From NCBI GenBank assembly GCA_026119935.1, contig JALRMH010000005.1:682001-746000 (forward strand): DNA of 64,000 nt, written 5' to 3'. Shown here piece after piece: positions 32,111 through 42,578 of the stretch. Both the position numbers and the translations under genes were made by a program. Below the pieces are notes generated by a model, which had not been told where the DNA came from, did no database searches, and saw only the letters and a list, made by a program, of their open reading frames with translations. Source of the stretch: Endothia cerciana. Its lineage: Eukaryota > Ascomycota > Sordariomycetes > Diaporthales > Cryphonectriaceae. The number at the start of each line of letters is the position of its first letter. Position 1 is the first letter of the stretch.

Positions 32111-33434
32111 ATGCTTAGAAACATCCTCATTGGCGCTTTGGCGGTGGGTGTCAATGCTCAGTATGGAGGGGGTGCGACCCTGCGGTTCTCCTGCTCGCAA
32201 CTTGTTGTAGAGCGTCTGGACCCGTGAGTTATCATGATTGACAGTATCATACAGTAGAGAGGTGTCCTGATATTTCAGTTCAGTCTAGTCAATCCTGGTG
32301 TCAATCCTTCGCCCCATCTTCACCAAGTTGTTGGCGGCAATGCCTTCAACGTCACCATGGACCCGAACATCCACGATATCGCAAGCACGGCAACTTGCAC
32401 TTCCTGCACGCCAACTGAAGACTTTTCGAACTATTGGACAGCAACACTATTCTTCCAGTAAGAAATACGGCGTCAATTTCTTGATGCACTCCTCTCACCT
32501 AACGAAACCTGCGCTGATATTAGGCCCCCCAGAGCTCAAAACGGGACGTTCAAACGCGTGAACACCTTTGGCAACGGCCTAGGCTTCTCAAGCGCCAACG
32601 GAGGTCAGACCGTATACTATCTCTCTTCAGGAAAAGTAACGGCCTTCAAGCCCGGCTTCCGTATGCAAGTCGGCAACCCATCGTTCCGCACACAAGCGCA
32701 GCTCGACGCAAACTACAAGTACATGACCTTCACGTGTCTTCAAAGTGATATGACACGGACAGGTGCCACCGAAAACTTTCCTAGCGACGCCTGCCCAGCG
32801 GGCATCATGATCAGCCTACGATTTCCCACGTGTTGGGACGGAACCAACCTCGACAGTGCAGATCACCAGAGCCATGTTGCGTACCCCACTGGTAGCAGCT
32901 GTCCGTCTAGTCATCCTGTCGCAATTCCGCAGGTGTTTTATGAGACGGTCAGTATTTTGGAATTATTCTACCTTGCAACTCTGGGTCTGAGCCCTTGTAC
33001 CGTTGTATTCATACAACCTGTTGTTCGCCCATCAACTGGCCAAGAGCAGCTCAACCCCCAAACTCTACCTTCCCCCCTCCCTCCCAGAGCAGAGACTTGA
33101 TCGCTGATTTGTCGCTCAGTATTGGGACACCACCCCTTTCAACGACAAGTCCGAATGGCCCACAGACGGCTCGCAACCATTCGTGTGGTCGTTTGGTGAT
33201 CCCACTGGGTATGGCATCCACGGAGATTATATGTTTGGCTGGAAGGGCGACGCCCTGCAGAGAGCCATGGATGCCAACTGCAACAGTGACCTGTTCAGCG
33301 ATAATATGAACTGCTCCACGCTACAACGACAGACAATTGAGCAGGCCAATCAGTGCAGCGTGCAGAGCCAGGTTCATGAGAACCTCGATGGGTGGCTCAG
33401 CCAGCTACCCGGTGGTATGCCTGTGACCAGTTGA
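32111..33434 (+). CDS. secreted DUF1996-family protein
   Basis: Four exons: 32111-32223, 32284-32457, 32524-32947 and 33120-33434. The introns are 60, 66 and 172 nt, GT-AG, with consistent phases 2, 2 and 0. The product is 341 aa. Residues 1-17 form a signal peptide (ALAVGVNA). The family's N-terminal block is present: LVVERLDPLVNPG, then SPHLHQVVGGNAF (about 49-61), CTSCTPTEDFSNYWTA, and YKYMTFTCLQSD. The later CWDG...DHQSHVAYP and the exon-4 FGDPTGYGIHGDYMFGWK are also typical. DUF1996 proteins are secreted proteins of filamentous fungi, sometimes joined to WSC or carbohydrate-binding domains. Their activity is not established as far as I know; the conserved His, Asp and Cys suggest an enzyme or a metal site. 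No added domain is seen. Confidence 0.92.
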
Positions 33435-33878
33435 TTCTTTGAAGAGGTGAGAGGTGGCAATGTACACGGTGTACTTCGATCCGTCCAGTATGATGTGCAG
33501 CGGCAGCCCTAACAAGGCTACACGATGATGAGGATACTCTCGTGCCATTATGGTGTTAGTTCCTATGGTTAATCAAGTTTCTCACCCACTTGGTGTGCTC
33601 AGTCTGCGCCATTCCCAAGTTATTGAGGTTTCTCACCGTCGAAACCCATACTATTGCGACAAGAAACAGGGTTCCACACCCGGAGCCCTTCACACGCTTA
33701 CACAATCAATGTCCTTGCCGGAAGCGTACTGAGTTTAGGAAGGGACTGATATGCTTCTGCGTCGATCTCTGATACAAAGCATAAACAGTGTAAGGCGGAA
33801 AACTCTACCTGAAGCACCCTCATGGGTATATTGGCAGATGGGCGAACTGAGCATTGAGATTTCATCCTCGAGAATTAG
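33435..33878. other. short intergenic region between convergent genes
   Basis: About 440 bases between the 3' ends of the DUF1996 gene and the small minus-strand gene. No feature was recognised. Confidence 0.5.
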
Positions 33879-34154
33879 CTACTTTTTCAGGTGAAGGGTT
33901 TCCTTGACCTTCTCCAGCGTTGATTTGTGCCCTCCTTCTGCCTGGTGGCCGTGCTCAGTATTGCTACCCTCAAGACCAGCTGTCTTGGTCCCCCCAATCA
34001 TAGCATCATCGCCTTGAGCCTGCGATGGTTAGTGGAGGTTTGGGATTGGAACTGAGAAGGGCATCGTTGACAGACTTGCCCGTTGCTCCTCGGCCTCGGC
34101 CTGCTCCACGATATCGTGGGCTTGGGTTGCGGCATTGTCTGTAATTCCGCTCAT
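33879..34154 (-). CDS. 71-aa hydrophilic protein, split by a GC-AG intron
   Basis: Two exons, 34154-34080 and 34019-33879, join in phase 0 to give 71 aa. The intron (34079-34020, 60 nt) starts with GCAAGT instead of GTAAGT and ends CGCAG. This is the classic GC-AG consensus, with a plausible branch CTAAC close to the acceptor. Unspliced, the frame stops within the intron. The product is highly polar: an acidic Glu/Ala/Gln segment (EQAEAEEQ), then GGTKTAGLEGSNTEHGHQAEGGHKS, and a basic C-terminus LEKVKETLHLKK. It has no signal peptide and no Cys. Gly/His/Lys-rich, disordered small proteins of this type resemble LEA or stress-related proteins, but I cannot assign a family with certainty. Confidence 0.7.
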
Positions 34155-35032
34155 GTTTATGTGCGATGAGTGATGTTCACGATCAAGTCTTGTAGTTATG
34201 TGTTCAAAATATAAAGGTTAGATGTCAAAGTGTCATGCGCTTCTCAAGAGGCTCGTAGGCATCTACCGCAAATCCTATATAGAAATTGTCCTGGCCACAG
34301 CTTTGGCGACACCGTGACGAGGAGTCGTCATTTATTAGCTTACTTTGGGAATGATGGACAGCAGAACGTCATTTGACACCACATGAGAGGGGCCCAAGCC
34401 AAAGAGAGTTCAAGAGTCTCACGGCTTGACATCATAGCGCACAACCATTCGCTTCCCGAAAGTATCACCAACATAGATCGTCACTTCGTGTTAAAATATT
34501 GCATGTGATACCAGGGAATCTATGCTTGACCGTTAGATTCATGCTTGCGAGAATCGAGATCGTCACTATTTTGGTAGTCACCGGGCATTTGCCGAAGTCA
34601 CGACCGCGAGACATAAGCTGGCCATGTCACGTCACCACATTGGTAGATTATACGTACATAGATTTCAGCCGTTCAAGTTGTTTTCATTGTGGGACTTTCG
34701 AGAAGTATATGGTTATTATTGCTATTGAATGAGCACCCTTAGGGCGTTTATTGTATGTTTTACGAGTAGAGAAAAAGGCTATGTCTGGGATAGTCGAGGG
34801 ATTTACAAAAAAGCTCAAGGGTTCGTAAGCCCTAACCCTAATGCAAACTCTGCGCCTAAGTGGGCCGCCCTCTGCCCCACCTTCTTCCCACCTCGTACCA
34901 TCCAAACCCTTTACACTTCACCACAGGCTAAACACCCCCTCCACACATAGAGGCGGAACCAATCATCGTTAAACCCAGAAGAATATACTAGAAAAAGAAA
35001 AAAAGAAATGATGCAAAAAAGTAGAAAAGTAA
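34155..35032. other. intergenic, no gene seen
   Basis: It contains the promoter side of the 71-aa gene and the 3' flank of the tRNA gene. The A-rich tract just below 35033, on the tRNA's 3' side, reads as a T-run on the minus strand and suits RNA polymerase III termination. Confidence 0.5.
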
Positions 35033-35122
35033 GGGTCTTGCCGCGGATCGAACGCGGGGCCTCTCGCAATGATGATCAGGGTACGGCCCTAAGCGAGAAT
35101 CATACCACTAGACCACAAGACC
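35033..35122 (-). tRNA. tRNA-Pro (anticodon AGG) with 18-nt intron
   Basis: Read on the minus strand, the 7-bp acceptor stem GGTCTTG (35122-35116) pairs perfectly with CAAGACC (35040-35034), followed by discriminator C. The D-arm contains TGGTCTAGTGGTATGA, the A-box pattern of fungal tRNA-Pro. The anticodon stem CTCGC/GCGAG closes a loop with anticodon AGG at 35090-35088. After the G at position 37 there is an 18-nt intron (35086-35069), at the canonical nuclear tRNA intron site. The T-arm contains GTTCGATCC (B-box). The sequence closely follows known yeast tRNA-Pro(AGG). The 3' flank on the minus strand is T-rich. Confidence 0.96.
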
Positions 35123-36504
35123 TTGATAAAAAAGTAAAGAAATAATATACTATATTCACTGTATTCTACGACTTGCTCTTGACGCCGAGGTCGCCCTGGG
35201 CTCTTGTCTTTTCTCAACCTGAAAACGAACTCATCTTACGGTTTGGTGGTATCATTCCTTCTTCATCGGTGCGTGCATACTGGATCTTCATACTACTGTA
35301 TGATTTGTTAAAGACATTTACCCTATAACGATGTCTTCGGCTCATGCTTCCTGTGGATATGGAATTTTCAGTTTTCGTTCCCACACTTATCGAGAAAGAA
35401 ACAGGCCGTGGCCAATCTAAGCCCAAACAACGATACGTTACTAAGATCGATGTAATTAGCTGAGATAGAGGAATATAAATCGTTAATGTAAGATGGATAT
35501 CGAACACCCAGATTTACAAACCACACGACTGGCGAGCGTCAGGATATGCTTCATCGCAGTTTCCCCTTTCCTCATGCAAAACTTGAAGCGGCGCTGCAAG
35601 GCGGTTTGCCACCCATTAATCTTCGCCAAGATCTTTAGGCCTATGATGGGAACATGCTTCATTTGACAGAAGCAGTTCAACTATGGAATATTACGCGTAG
35701 ACTATACGTGCGCTGCTGTGTACATTCACGACCTTCCTATTATGGCTCATGAGATCGCTCCGTGGATTCTGTTGTGGTTGCACACTAGCCTCATCAAAAG
35801 TGTGCCGACAAATAGAACGATGCAGGGTCGAGATTCAACAATGGAATTTTTCGTACTGGCCTCGATGTCTCACAGCATCGGATCCCTAAAGCAGCGGTGA
35901 ACCGGAGGGGCGCGGCACGGTCGTCAGCTAAGATGCAACACCATGCAGCTAGGGCAGTGGCCTTATACCGAAGTACCTACTGATACCGGCTAAGCTGCCG
36001 GGTTAATGTTCAACACCTCGTGGCTTGGTGTGCTTAAGATCTTGAGGAGTCTCCCTAATCGGAGTAACCTGCTTTCAACCGTGAGACTCGTCGAGATCCG
36101 TAGAGACAGGCCGTTGACTCGCATCATGGCGGATGCCTTGACCATGCTGCATCGCCTCATCGCGGACACGTGGACTATTCACGCCCTCTTTTCGCAGGAA
36201 TCGGCCCCTCTATTCCTCAGCCATCTCATCACCTTGATGGCACCCTTCAATGGGACCGTATCATTGTGGATTGCTCCTAGTGTGGTACTCAATGATGCAT
36301 GCCGAGCTTCCTCTGCAGTGCCCAGGTGGTGTTGGATAGGGAACCACACCACCAACCAGTATCGTAGAAATTTGTCTGGTACAAAAGCTCGCGTGCCTTT
36401 CCTATGCACGTCGCGCTCGCTTGTTCTGCCCTTCTCCACTAGATTGTAAGGTACGTGCTGCTTCATCGTCACTGCCCCTACGTACCCTCCGGCCACTTCA
36501 CAAC
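35123..36504. other. intergenic, no gene seen
   Basis: About 1.4 kb upstream of the tRNA gene and of the sedolisin gene. A frame of 147 codons at 36006-36449 (+) is mirrored by one on the minus strand and shows no motif, so it is not called. The end of this stretch should be the sedolisin promoter. Confidence 0.5.
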
Positions 36505-39136
36505 ATGTTGTATCAGCCTTTCATATCCGCCCTTGTTGGTGCCATAGTCTTTTCTTCGACCACTGCAAGTCCGCTTGATAGAGGTTTCCAGATGAGCAAG
36601 AGAGATGTCCCAAGCACGCATATCCTTCATGAGCGGCAGATACCTCACTGGTCACGGACCTGGACAAAGAAGTCAAAAATCGAAAAGTCCCTGCTTCTTC
36701 CCATGAGGATCGGTCTACGGCAGACCAATCTAGAGAAGGGCCACAACTTGCTTATGGACCGCTCGAACCCGGATTCAGACACCTTTGCGAAGCACATGAG
36801 AGCTCACGAGGTCATTGACTTTTTTGCGCCTCAAACAGAGACTGTTGAGGTCGTTAGGGACTGGCTGGTAGCTGACGGTATTGATGTTACGCGTATCACC
36901 CAATCCGTCAATAAACAGGTGACAAAGGCTCCTTCAAGGTTTCTGTCCAGCGCATGAGCTTAAATTCTGCAGTGGATGCAATTTGACGCTACGACAGCGG
37001 AAGTCGAAGATCTTCTATACACCGACTTCTACATGTGGCAACATGGGCCTACCGGGTCAGAGGATATTGCAGCTGAAGAATATCACATTCCAGCCAACGT
37101 GCAGAAGCATATTGACTACATCACCCCTGGCATCCGACTTCGAACTAACCCGGGACGTGTCCGTCGCCTCAAACAGCAAGCTGACACTGCAGCACTTCGG
37201 AAGCGAAAGGCCCACGCCATGAATACAGGTCTAGAGTTCATTGACGCTGGCAGCTTGCCACGTATGAACAGCAGTATTTGTGATACCTACGTTACTCAAG
37301 AGTGTATCCGCACCCAATACAGCATTCCAAAAGGCGATAAGGCGACCCCAGGCAACGAGCTGGGCATCTTCGAATCCCTAGGCGATCACTACTCCAAGGA
37401 AGACCTGGATGTGTTTTACAGCACTCTCTACCCGGAGATTCCAAATGGGACCTACCCCATTGAAAAAAACATCGATGGAGCCTTTGGAGCCGCAAAAAGC
37501 ATTGCGGAAGCGGGCATCGAATCCGACTTGGACTTCGAAGCCGCGCAACCGCTCATCTGGCCACAAAGGACAATCCTGTTCCAGACCGACGATGAATACT
37601 ATGAATTAAACGAAACCTCTGCCGACACCCCTATCAAAGGTTTCTGGAATACTTTCTACGATGCTCTTGAGTAAGCCATCAATTTCCGACCGATATTAAT
37701 GAGTCCCATGTGTATGGATGGGTGTCTCACAAGGCGTGTCAAAAACCCGAAGGCCCCTTTCTCTTCACTAATAAGACACGTTGCTGCCACATCTTGGAAC
37801 TCTCAATCTGCAGAATACTGACTTGTCGTCGTTGCAGTGGATCTTATTGCACGTACAGCGCGTACGGCGAGACTGGGAACTGTGTGGCTCCCGAGTGCCT
37901 CGATCCTGTCTACCCAAATCCAAATCCGGGCGGTTACAAAGGCCAATTGCAGTGCGGTGTTTACGAACCTACCAATGTGATCTCTATCAGCTACGGCGGC
38001 GGCGAGTCTGACACCCCTGATTATTATGCCAAGCGAAGGTGTAATGAGATTATGAAGCTCGGCCTGCAAGGGGTCACGGTCGTGATCTCATCAGGAGATG
38101 ATGGTGTCGGTTCTTTTCCTGGAGATCCTACTGAAAGTGGCTGCGCTGGTCCTGAGGAGAATGTCTTCTATCCGGCAAGCGATGCAACCTGTCCCTACAT
38201 ACTGGCTGTGGGATCGACGCAGCTCATCAAGACTTTGGAGAACTCCTCAGTGCCGAAATACACAGAGTCATCCACCACTCGCTTTCCCTCGGGCGGTGGT
38301 TTCTCGAATTACTTCGACACGCCTGATTACCAGAAAGATCAAGTTTCAAATTACTTTGACTTGGTCACTCTCAATTTCACGGGATACACCGACCCGGGTG
38401 TCAACTTCTCCACCGTTGGAAATGGTGTCTGTAAGTACACGAACCGATCACGATGTTTCCGATTTATATGAACGCGCTGCGGATTCTATCATATTCCTGA
38501 GACTGAAGAGTTATTGTAGACAAAATCGGTGGCAGAGGCTACCCAGACGTCTCGGCTATTGGCGATTACTATGTTATTCGAGCACAAGGCTCATTTGGCC
38601 GTGTTGGCGGCACGTCTCTATCGGCGCCGGTCTGGGCTTCCGTCATCACACGTATAAACGAGGAGAGAACCGCGGCAGGAAAAAGCACTCTAGGCTTTAT
38701 CAATCCAACATTGGTATGGCCCTACGGCCTCATCTTGACTGATTACCTGATGTACCTCGAGCCTTGTAACTGATATTATCCAGTACGCCCATCCCGAGGT
38801 CTTTTCTGATATCACGAATGGATCCAATCCCAGTTGTGGGACAACGGGATTTTTGTAAGTCCTGCAAAATCCTTGCGCTCATGAGTTTTCCACAATTGGC
38901 GGGTGTTCGATCACTCGGGGCAGCCTCGGTTGCTGTTCCTAGTCTTCCTACCCCTCTCAGCATTGAGAATGACATCTTGTTCTAATCTCTGTACAGGGCC
39001 GCCGGTGGTTGGGATCCAGTTTCCGGTCTTGGGCAAGTCTCCTTGTTCCTACGATTATGCCATCAAATCACTGATCCATTATTCATGCAGGACACCTGTG
39101 TATCCCAAATTGTTGAGCCTCCTTCAAGACTTGTAG
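36505..39136 (+). CDS. sedolisin (S53) / tripeptidyl-peptidase-like secreted protease
   Basis: Seven exons: 36505-36918, 36973-37670, 37838-38430, 38520-38713, 38784-38854, 38997-39032 and 39091-39136. All phases agree. The product is 683 aa. The introns are 54, 167, 89, 70, 142 and 58 nt; the last has a GC donor (GCAAGT) and a CAG acceptor. A signal peptide (about 1-20) and a pro-domain precede the catalytic domain. The Glu/Asp pair is E321 and D325 (GIESDLDFEAAQ), the oxyanion Asp is D458 (SSGDDG), and the nucleophile is S601 (GGTSLSAP). The Ca2+-site block DITNGSNPSCGTTGFL...GGWDPVSGLGTP closes the protein. The enzyme should be an acid-active secreted serine-carboxyl peptidase that removes tripeptides or cuts internally. 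All catalytic residues are intact. Confidence 0.95.
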
Positions 39137-40258
39137 GAGATTGGATGCAAGCTTTCAAACCCTGAATAACTGGAACTATAGTGAATATATATTAGGAATC
39201 TCGCATGTCTATCGAAGTAAACCTAAAGGGAGAAAGCTTTTGGAGATAAGGAGACAACTTTCTGTCATGCTCAATGCTCGTCACGAGTTTCTGATTACGG
39301 TACTATCCAGCCATCCCCTTCCATCAGAGTTACAAGTCCATTTGCCACTGACCTTCCTAGACATGACCCATATTACAACAATGACTTACATCAACCAGTG
39401 AATTCGTACCTGAGGTCAGTAAATCTGTAGGACCTACGCGATTGCTGCCGACTGGCATGCAGGCACCCCCACATATGTCACATCCCATCTCACTACATAT
39501 CACAGTGCAAATCCATACCGCTTTTCTTTTGATATATTAAAAACTTGGCGCTTGATAGCTTTTGTGGGTAATTATTCTAAGTTGGGCATCTCCGTAGCAG
39601 TCCCTGAAGGAGGGAAAAGAGCAGCGGAGCTTGGCAGTCAGGGAAAGCATTGCAGCCGGGCAGTCGGGGGCGTTGTGCCTGAGAGGTAGAAATCCGCGGT
39701 CTAGAGGGATCTTGGCACCTGGTGGCCCACGAGACTGCAGTGACTCCGTATCCCTCAGGTCCACCAGTAGCATATCTTGGGCTTACAGGGCTGCGGATTC
39801 CCAACTCCGAACTCAACTCAATCCAGATGCTGAGAAGGTCCTCCCGTCTTGGCAAACCCATACTACGTTATCCTTGTGACACAGGTAATGACATATCATT
39901 ATATCAATGCAAAACATCGTTCCAATCCTACACAATATATGTTCATCCAGTGGTAAGCGACGTGGAGTTTCAGAGCCGGTGGCCCTGAAATTAAACATAC
40001 AGCTCCACCGTCACCTCGCCAAGAAACGGTTCACCAAAAAAGTCAGGAGAAACATGGGAGGATCTTGGTTGATCCAAGCTTCCGAATAACTATAAAGTCT
40101 AAGCGAGCAGATCTTCATCCTCTTGTGTCGATCAATACTCACATCACATTACTGAGTTCTCTTGAATGGAATTCAGGCACTCGAGGATCAGTCTTCTCCG
40201 CACATATTTTCTTTCCCCTCTGAAACACTGAAACATACTTTTCCTCTGCGTTCTGGAA
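39137..40258. other. intergenic, no gene seen
   Basis: About 1.1 kb between the sedolisin gene and the following secreted-protein gene, both on plus. No recognisable element was found. The end should be the promoter of the secreted protein. Confidence 0.5.
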
Positions 40259-40972
40259 ATGCAATACTCCATCTTCTCCGTTGCCGCCCTTGTGGCTGGC
40301 GTTACTGCGCTCGTCCCTGCCCAGCTGCCTACGACCACTAGCGTACTCAAGCGCGATGACACCTGGGGTGGTGCTGTTTCTCTCGGCCCTTCCAAGTCCA
40401 CAATTGTTCATGCCGTCACGACGCTTACTCCTGGCACCGCCCCCTCCACACAGAACGGCGAGCTCTTCCTCTGGCCCGGAATGAGCAACGGCACCGGAGA
40501 CCTCATCCAGACCACCTTGGAATCATGGCCTGACAACTCATGGTGCGGCGCCACAACCGGACAATGGTGCGTTCGTGCTTCGGTCTTCGGCGCGTTCGGT
40601 CAATACGATGGCACCGGCAGTCCTGTCTCCGGCGACACACCGGTGGAGATCGTCTACAGCCTGAGCGGCACCACTTGGACGCAGACGGTCACCAACGCCG
40701 ATACCGGTGCCGCGTTGAGCTCGTACGAGATTGACGTTGGCGAAGGTGCGACCATGACTGGCTACGGAACTGGGACGGAATGTGACGATAGCTGCTCTGG
40801 CACGATCGCTGCTCAGAAGTACACCGGCACTACGATCACGCTGGCGGAGGCCGACGAGTCATTCGGCGACACCATCACCACCAGTGCCGGGGCGACTTAC
40901 ACCAGCCTGGCGACCGCAGACGGCGGTATCACATGGACCATCAAGGAGATAAACATCCCTGCCATGGATTAA
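40259..40972 (+). CDS. small secreted protein of unknown function
   Basis: Single-exon gene of 237 aa. Residues 1-18 form a signal peptide. A short propeptide ends in a dibasic Lys31-Arg32 site, as cut by kexin, and the mature protein begins DDTWGG. It is rich in Thr, Gly, Ser and Trp and has four Cys (about 96, 104, 177 and 181) that could form two disulfides. The pattern of alternating beta-strand residues suggests a beta-sandwich, possibly concanavalin-like. The opening WGGAVSLG and the FLWPGM...TTLESW blocks look like a conserved fungal secreted family. The fold echoes glutamic peptidases (G1), but I cannot see their Gln/Glu pair with confidence. No enzymatic function is assigned. Codon choice is C-biased, as in well-expressed secreted proteins. 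Confidence 0.85.
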   Translation: MQYSIFSVAALVAGVTALVPAQLPTTTSVLKRDDTWGGAVSLGPSKSTIVHAVTTLTPGTAPSTQNGELFLWPGMSNGTGDLIQTTLESWPDNSWCGATTGQWCVRASVFGAFGQYDGTGSPVSGDTPVEIVYSLSGTTWTQTVTNADTGAALSSYEIDVGEGATMTGYGTGTECDDSCSGTIAAQKYTGTTITLAEADESFGDTITTSAGATYTSLATADGGITWTIKEINIPAMD

Positions 40973-42578
40973 GTGGGCGACGATAGCTGCACTCTCAACA
41001 ATTCCTTGATAGTCACTGTAGTATAACCTGCATTTTGTTGGTATTTTTGGTATTTTAGTATGTTTAGTGTGTAGATACTTTTGCAAATCACATGTTGTAT
41101 ATAGCATTTTGGCATTGCTCAGCCTACAGACCGGCTTGGATGTGCGTATCTTTTTTAAATAAGCTACCCGTCTTCACATTCAGGTCCGAAGTACTTGGTG
41201 GTTGTGTTATCTAACTTGTTACAGGGCCCAATGTGACTTGAAAGGGCTGGGAGGACATGAGGCTTATCTGTTTGCTCAGTATCGGGAATCTGCTGTGATC
41301 CATAAAGCATTGAAATCGTCACCAGTGACCAGTAATAGACATGCCTCGCGTATTGTTACAGGCGTTCTCGGTCAGGACCCAGCCTTGGGGCATATCTGCA
41401 TCATACTTGATCAACTTGGAGGGCAAACTTTACACATTGCAAAGATTACACAAGAAAAGGGAAATTGCAGTAGTGCATGATTATAAGCTTCTTGTGCAGC
41501 TATAATAATGACTGTGTAGCTGTGATTGGGGGGTACAGGCATTGGGCATCATCATCATGAGGTTACCTAGAGTATTGATTGACAGGCGCTTAGATGCGTC
41601 CTTTGACTAAGCAAGGCTACCTAGGTAAGGCCAAATTGAAAGAGATCGTCATGTTGTTTGACTTGCTATCTACGAAACCGATGTATCTGAAAGAACAAAC
41701 CCTAACAGAAAAAAAAAGAAAAAAAAAACCCAAAAACCGCGGGGTATTCCTACATGTAGCTAGTCTTGAAGGTGTTTGACTTGGATCTATTTACCAATCA
41801 AATTCAGCTGTAAAATATGGTTGCAGGGTCCGCGATTTGTATACTTCAGTACTGCAGTAAGCAGGCTTGAGGCTCAAGCTGATGCTGGCGAGCACTAAAT
41901 GGGTAGCCATGAATACCTTATGCTCGCATCACATGGGGCGGGGGTTCTTCTTGGTACCATGAATGTACCACTCATGCGAGAGACTTGTACCTCAATACCC
42001 CCTGGTACGACTCTTGCTTTTCAGGACCAAGTGTGAGCAGGAGAACAAATTTCAAGGCCGAAATGAGCTTGTAGCTATGGCACCAGCCTCATTACAGGAA
42101 CAACAAATATTATGTTATGCATAGCAGAGCAGGCTATCATCAGCTTGCAGTTCAGCTGTTATCACCGGAACGGGTGCTTATGTGCTGTGTACTTGTACTA
42201 TGTGTACTTTTATCAGTTGTACTAAACTCTCTTCTGGGCTTAGCGTCTAGGGGAAAGCAAGCTCAGCGGGGCACAGCCCCAAAACTTGAGGCCGCCCCTC
42301 CTTTGAGGCTTAGGCTGACCGTCAGGCTTCATCTCTTGATCTTACACTTCTCCCTTACTATCGAAGCGCACGAACTTACCACTAGAGACCGATATGTCAT
42401 ACGCGTCGCAAGATATCTGATGAGGCAAGGCCCCATATTTTCAAACAAACATAGCAACAGCGGCTTGACCTGTGCCTGTGTCACTGCCATACCCATGAGG
42501 AAGCTTCGTAATTGGGGGCGCGCGAAACGGCCGGCCAGGTCCTCCACGCGTCAACGGGAGGCTCAACTGGGACGCGCG
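40973..42578. other. 1.6-kb intergenic region
   Basis: No convincing gene. A frame open from 42117 runs in phase into the next gene's start, with a hydrophobic stretch near its beginning. Its sequence is not protein-like after that, so the downstream ATG at 42579 is preferred. Confidence 0.5.

Noticed and set aside
36006..36449. 147-codon frame upstream of the sedolisin gene
   Set aside because: It has an equal-quality shadow on the other strand, no motif and no splice partner.
42117..42578. In-phase upstream extension of the nucleoside-hydrolase-like gene
   Set aside because: It is open by chance. After a short hydrophobic stretch it becomes Arg/Ser-rich and unlike any family N-terminus, and the ATG at 42579 directly precedes the conserved start.
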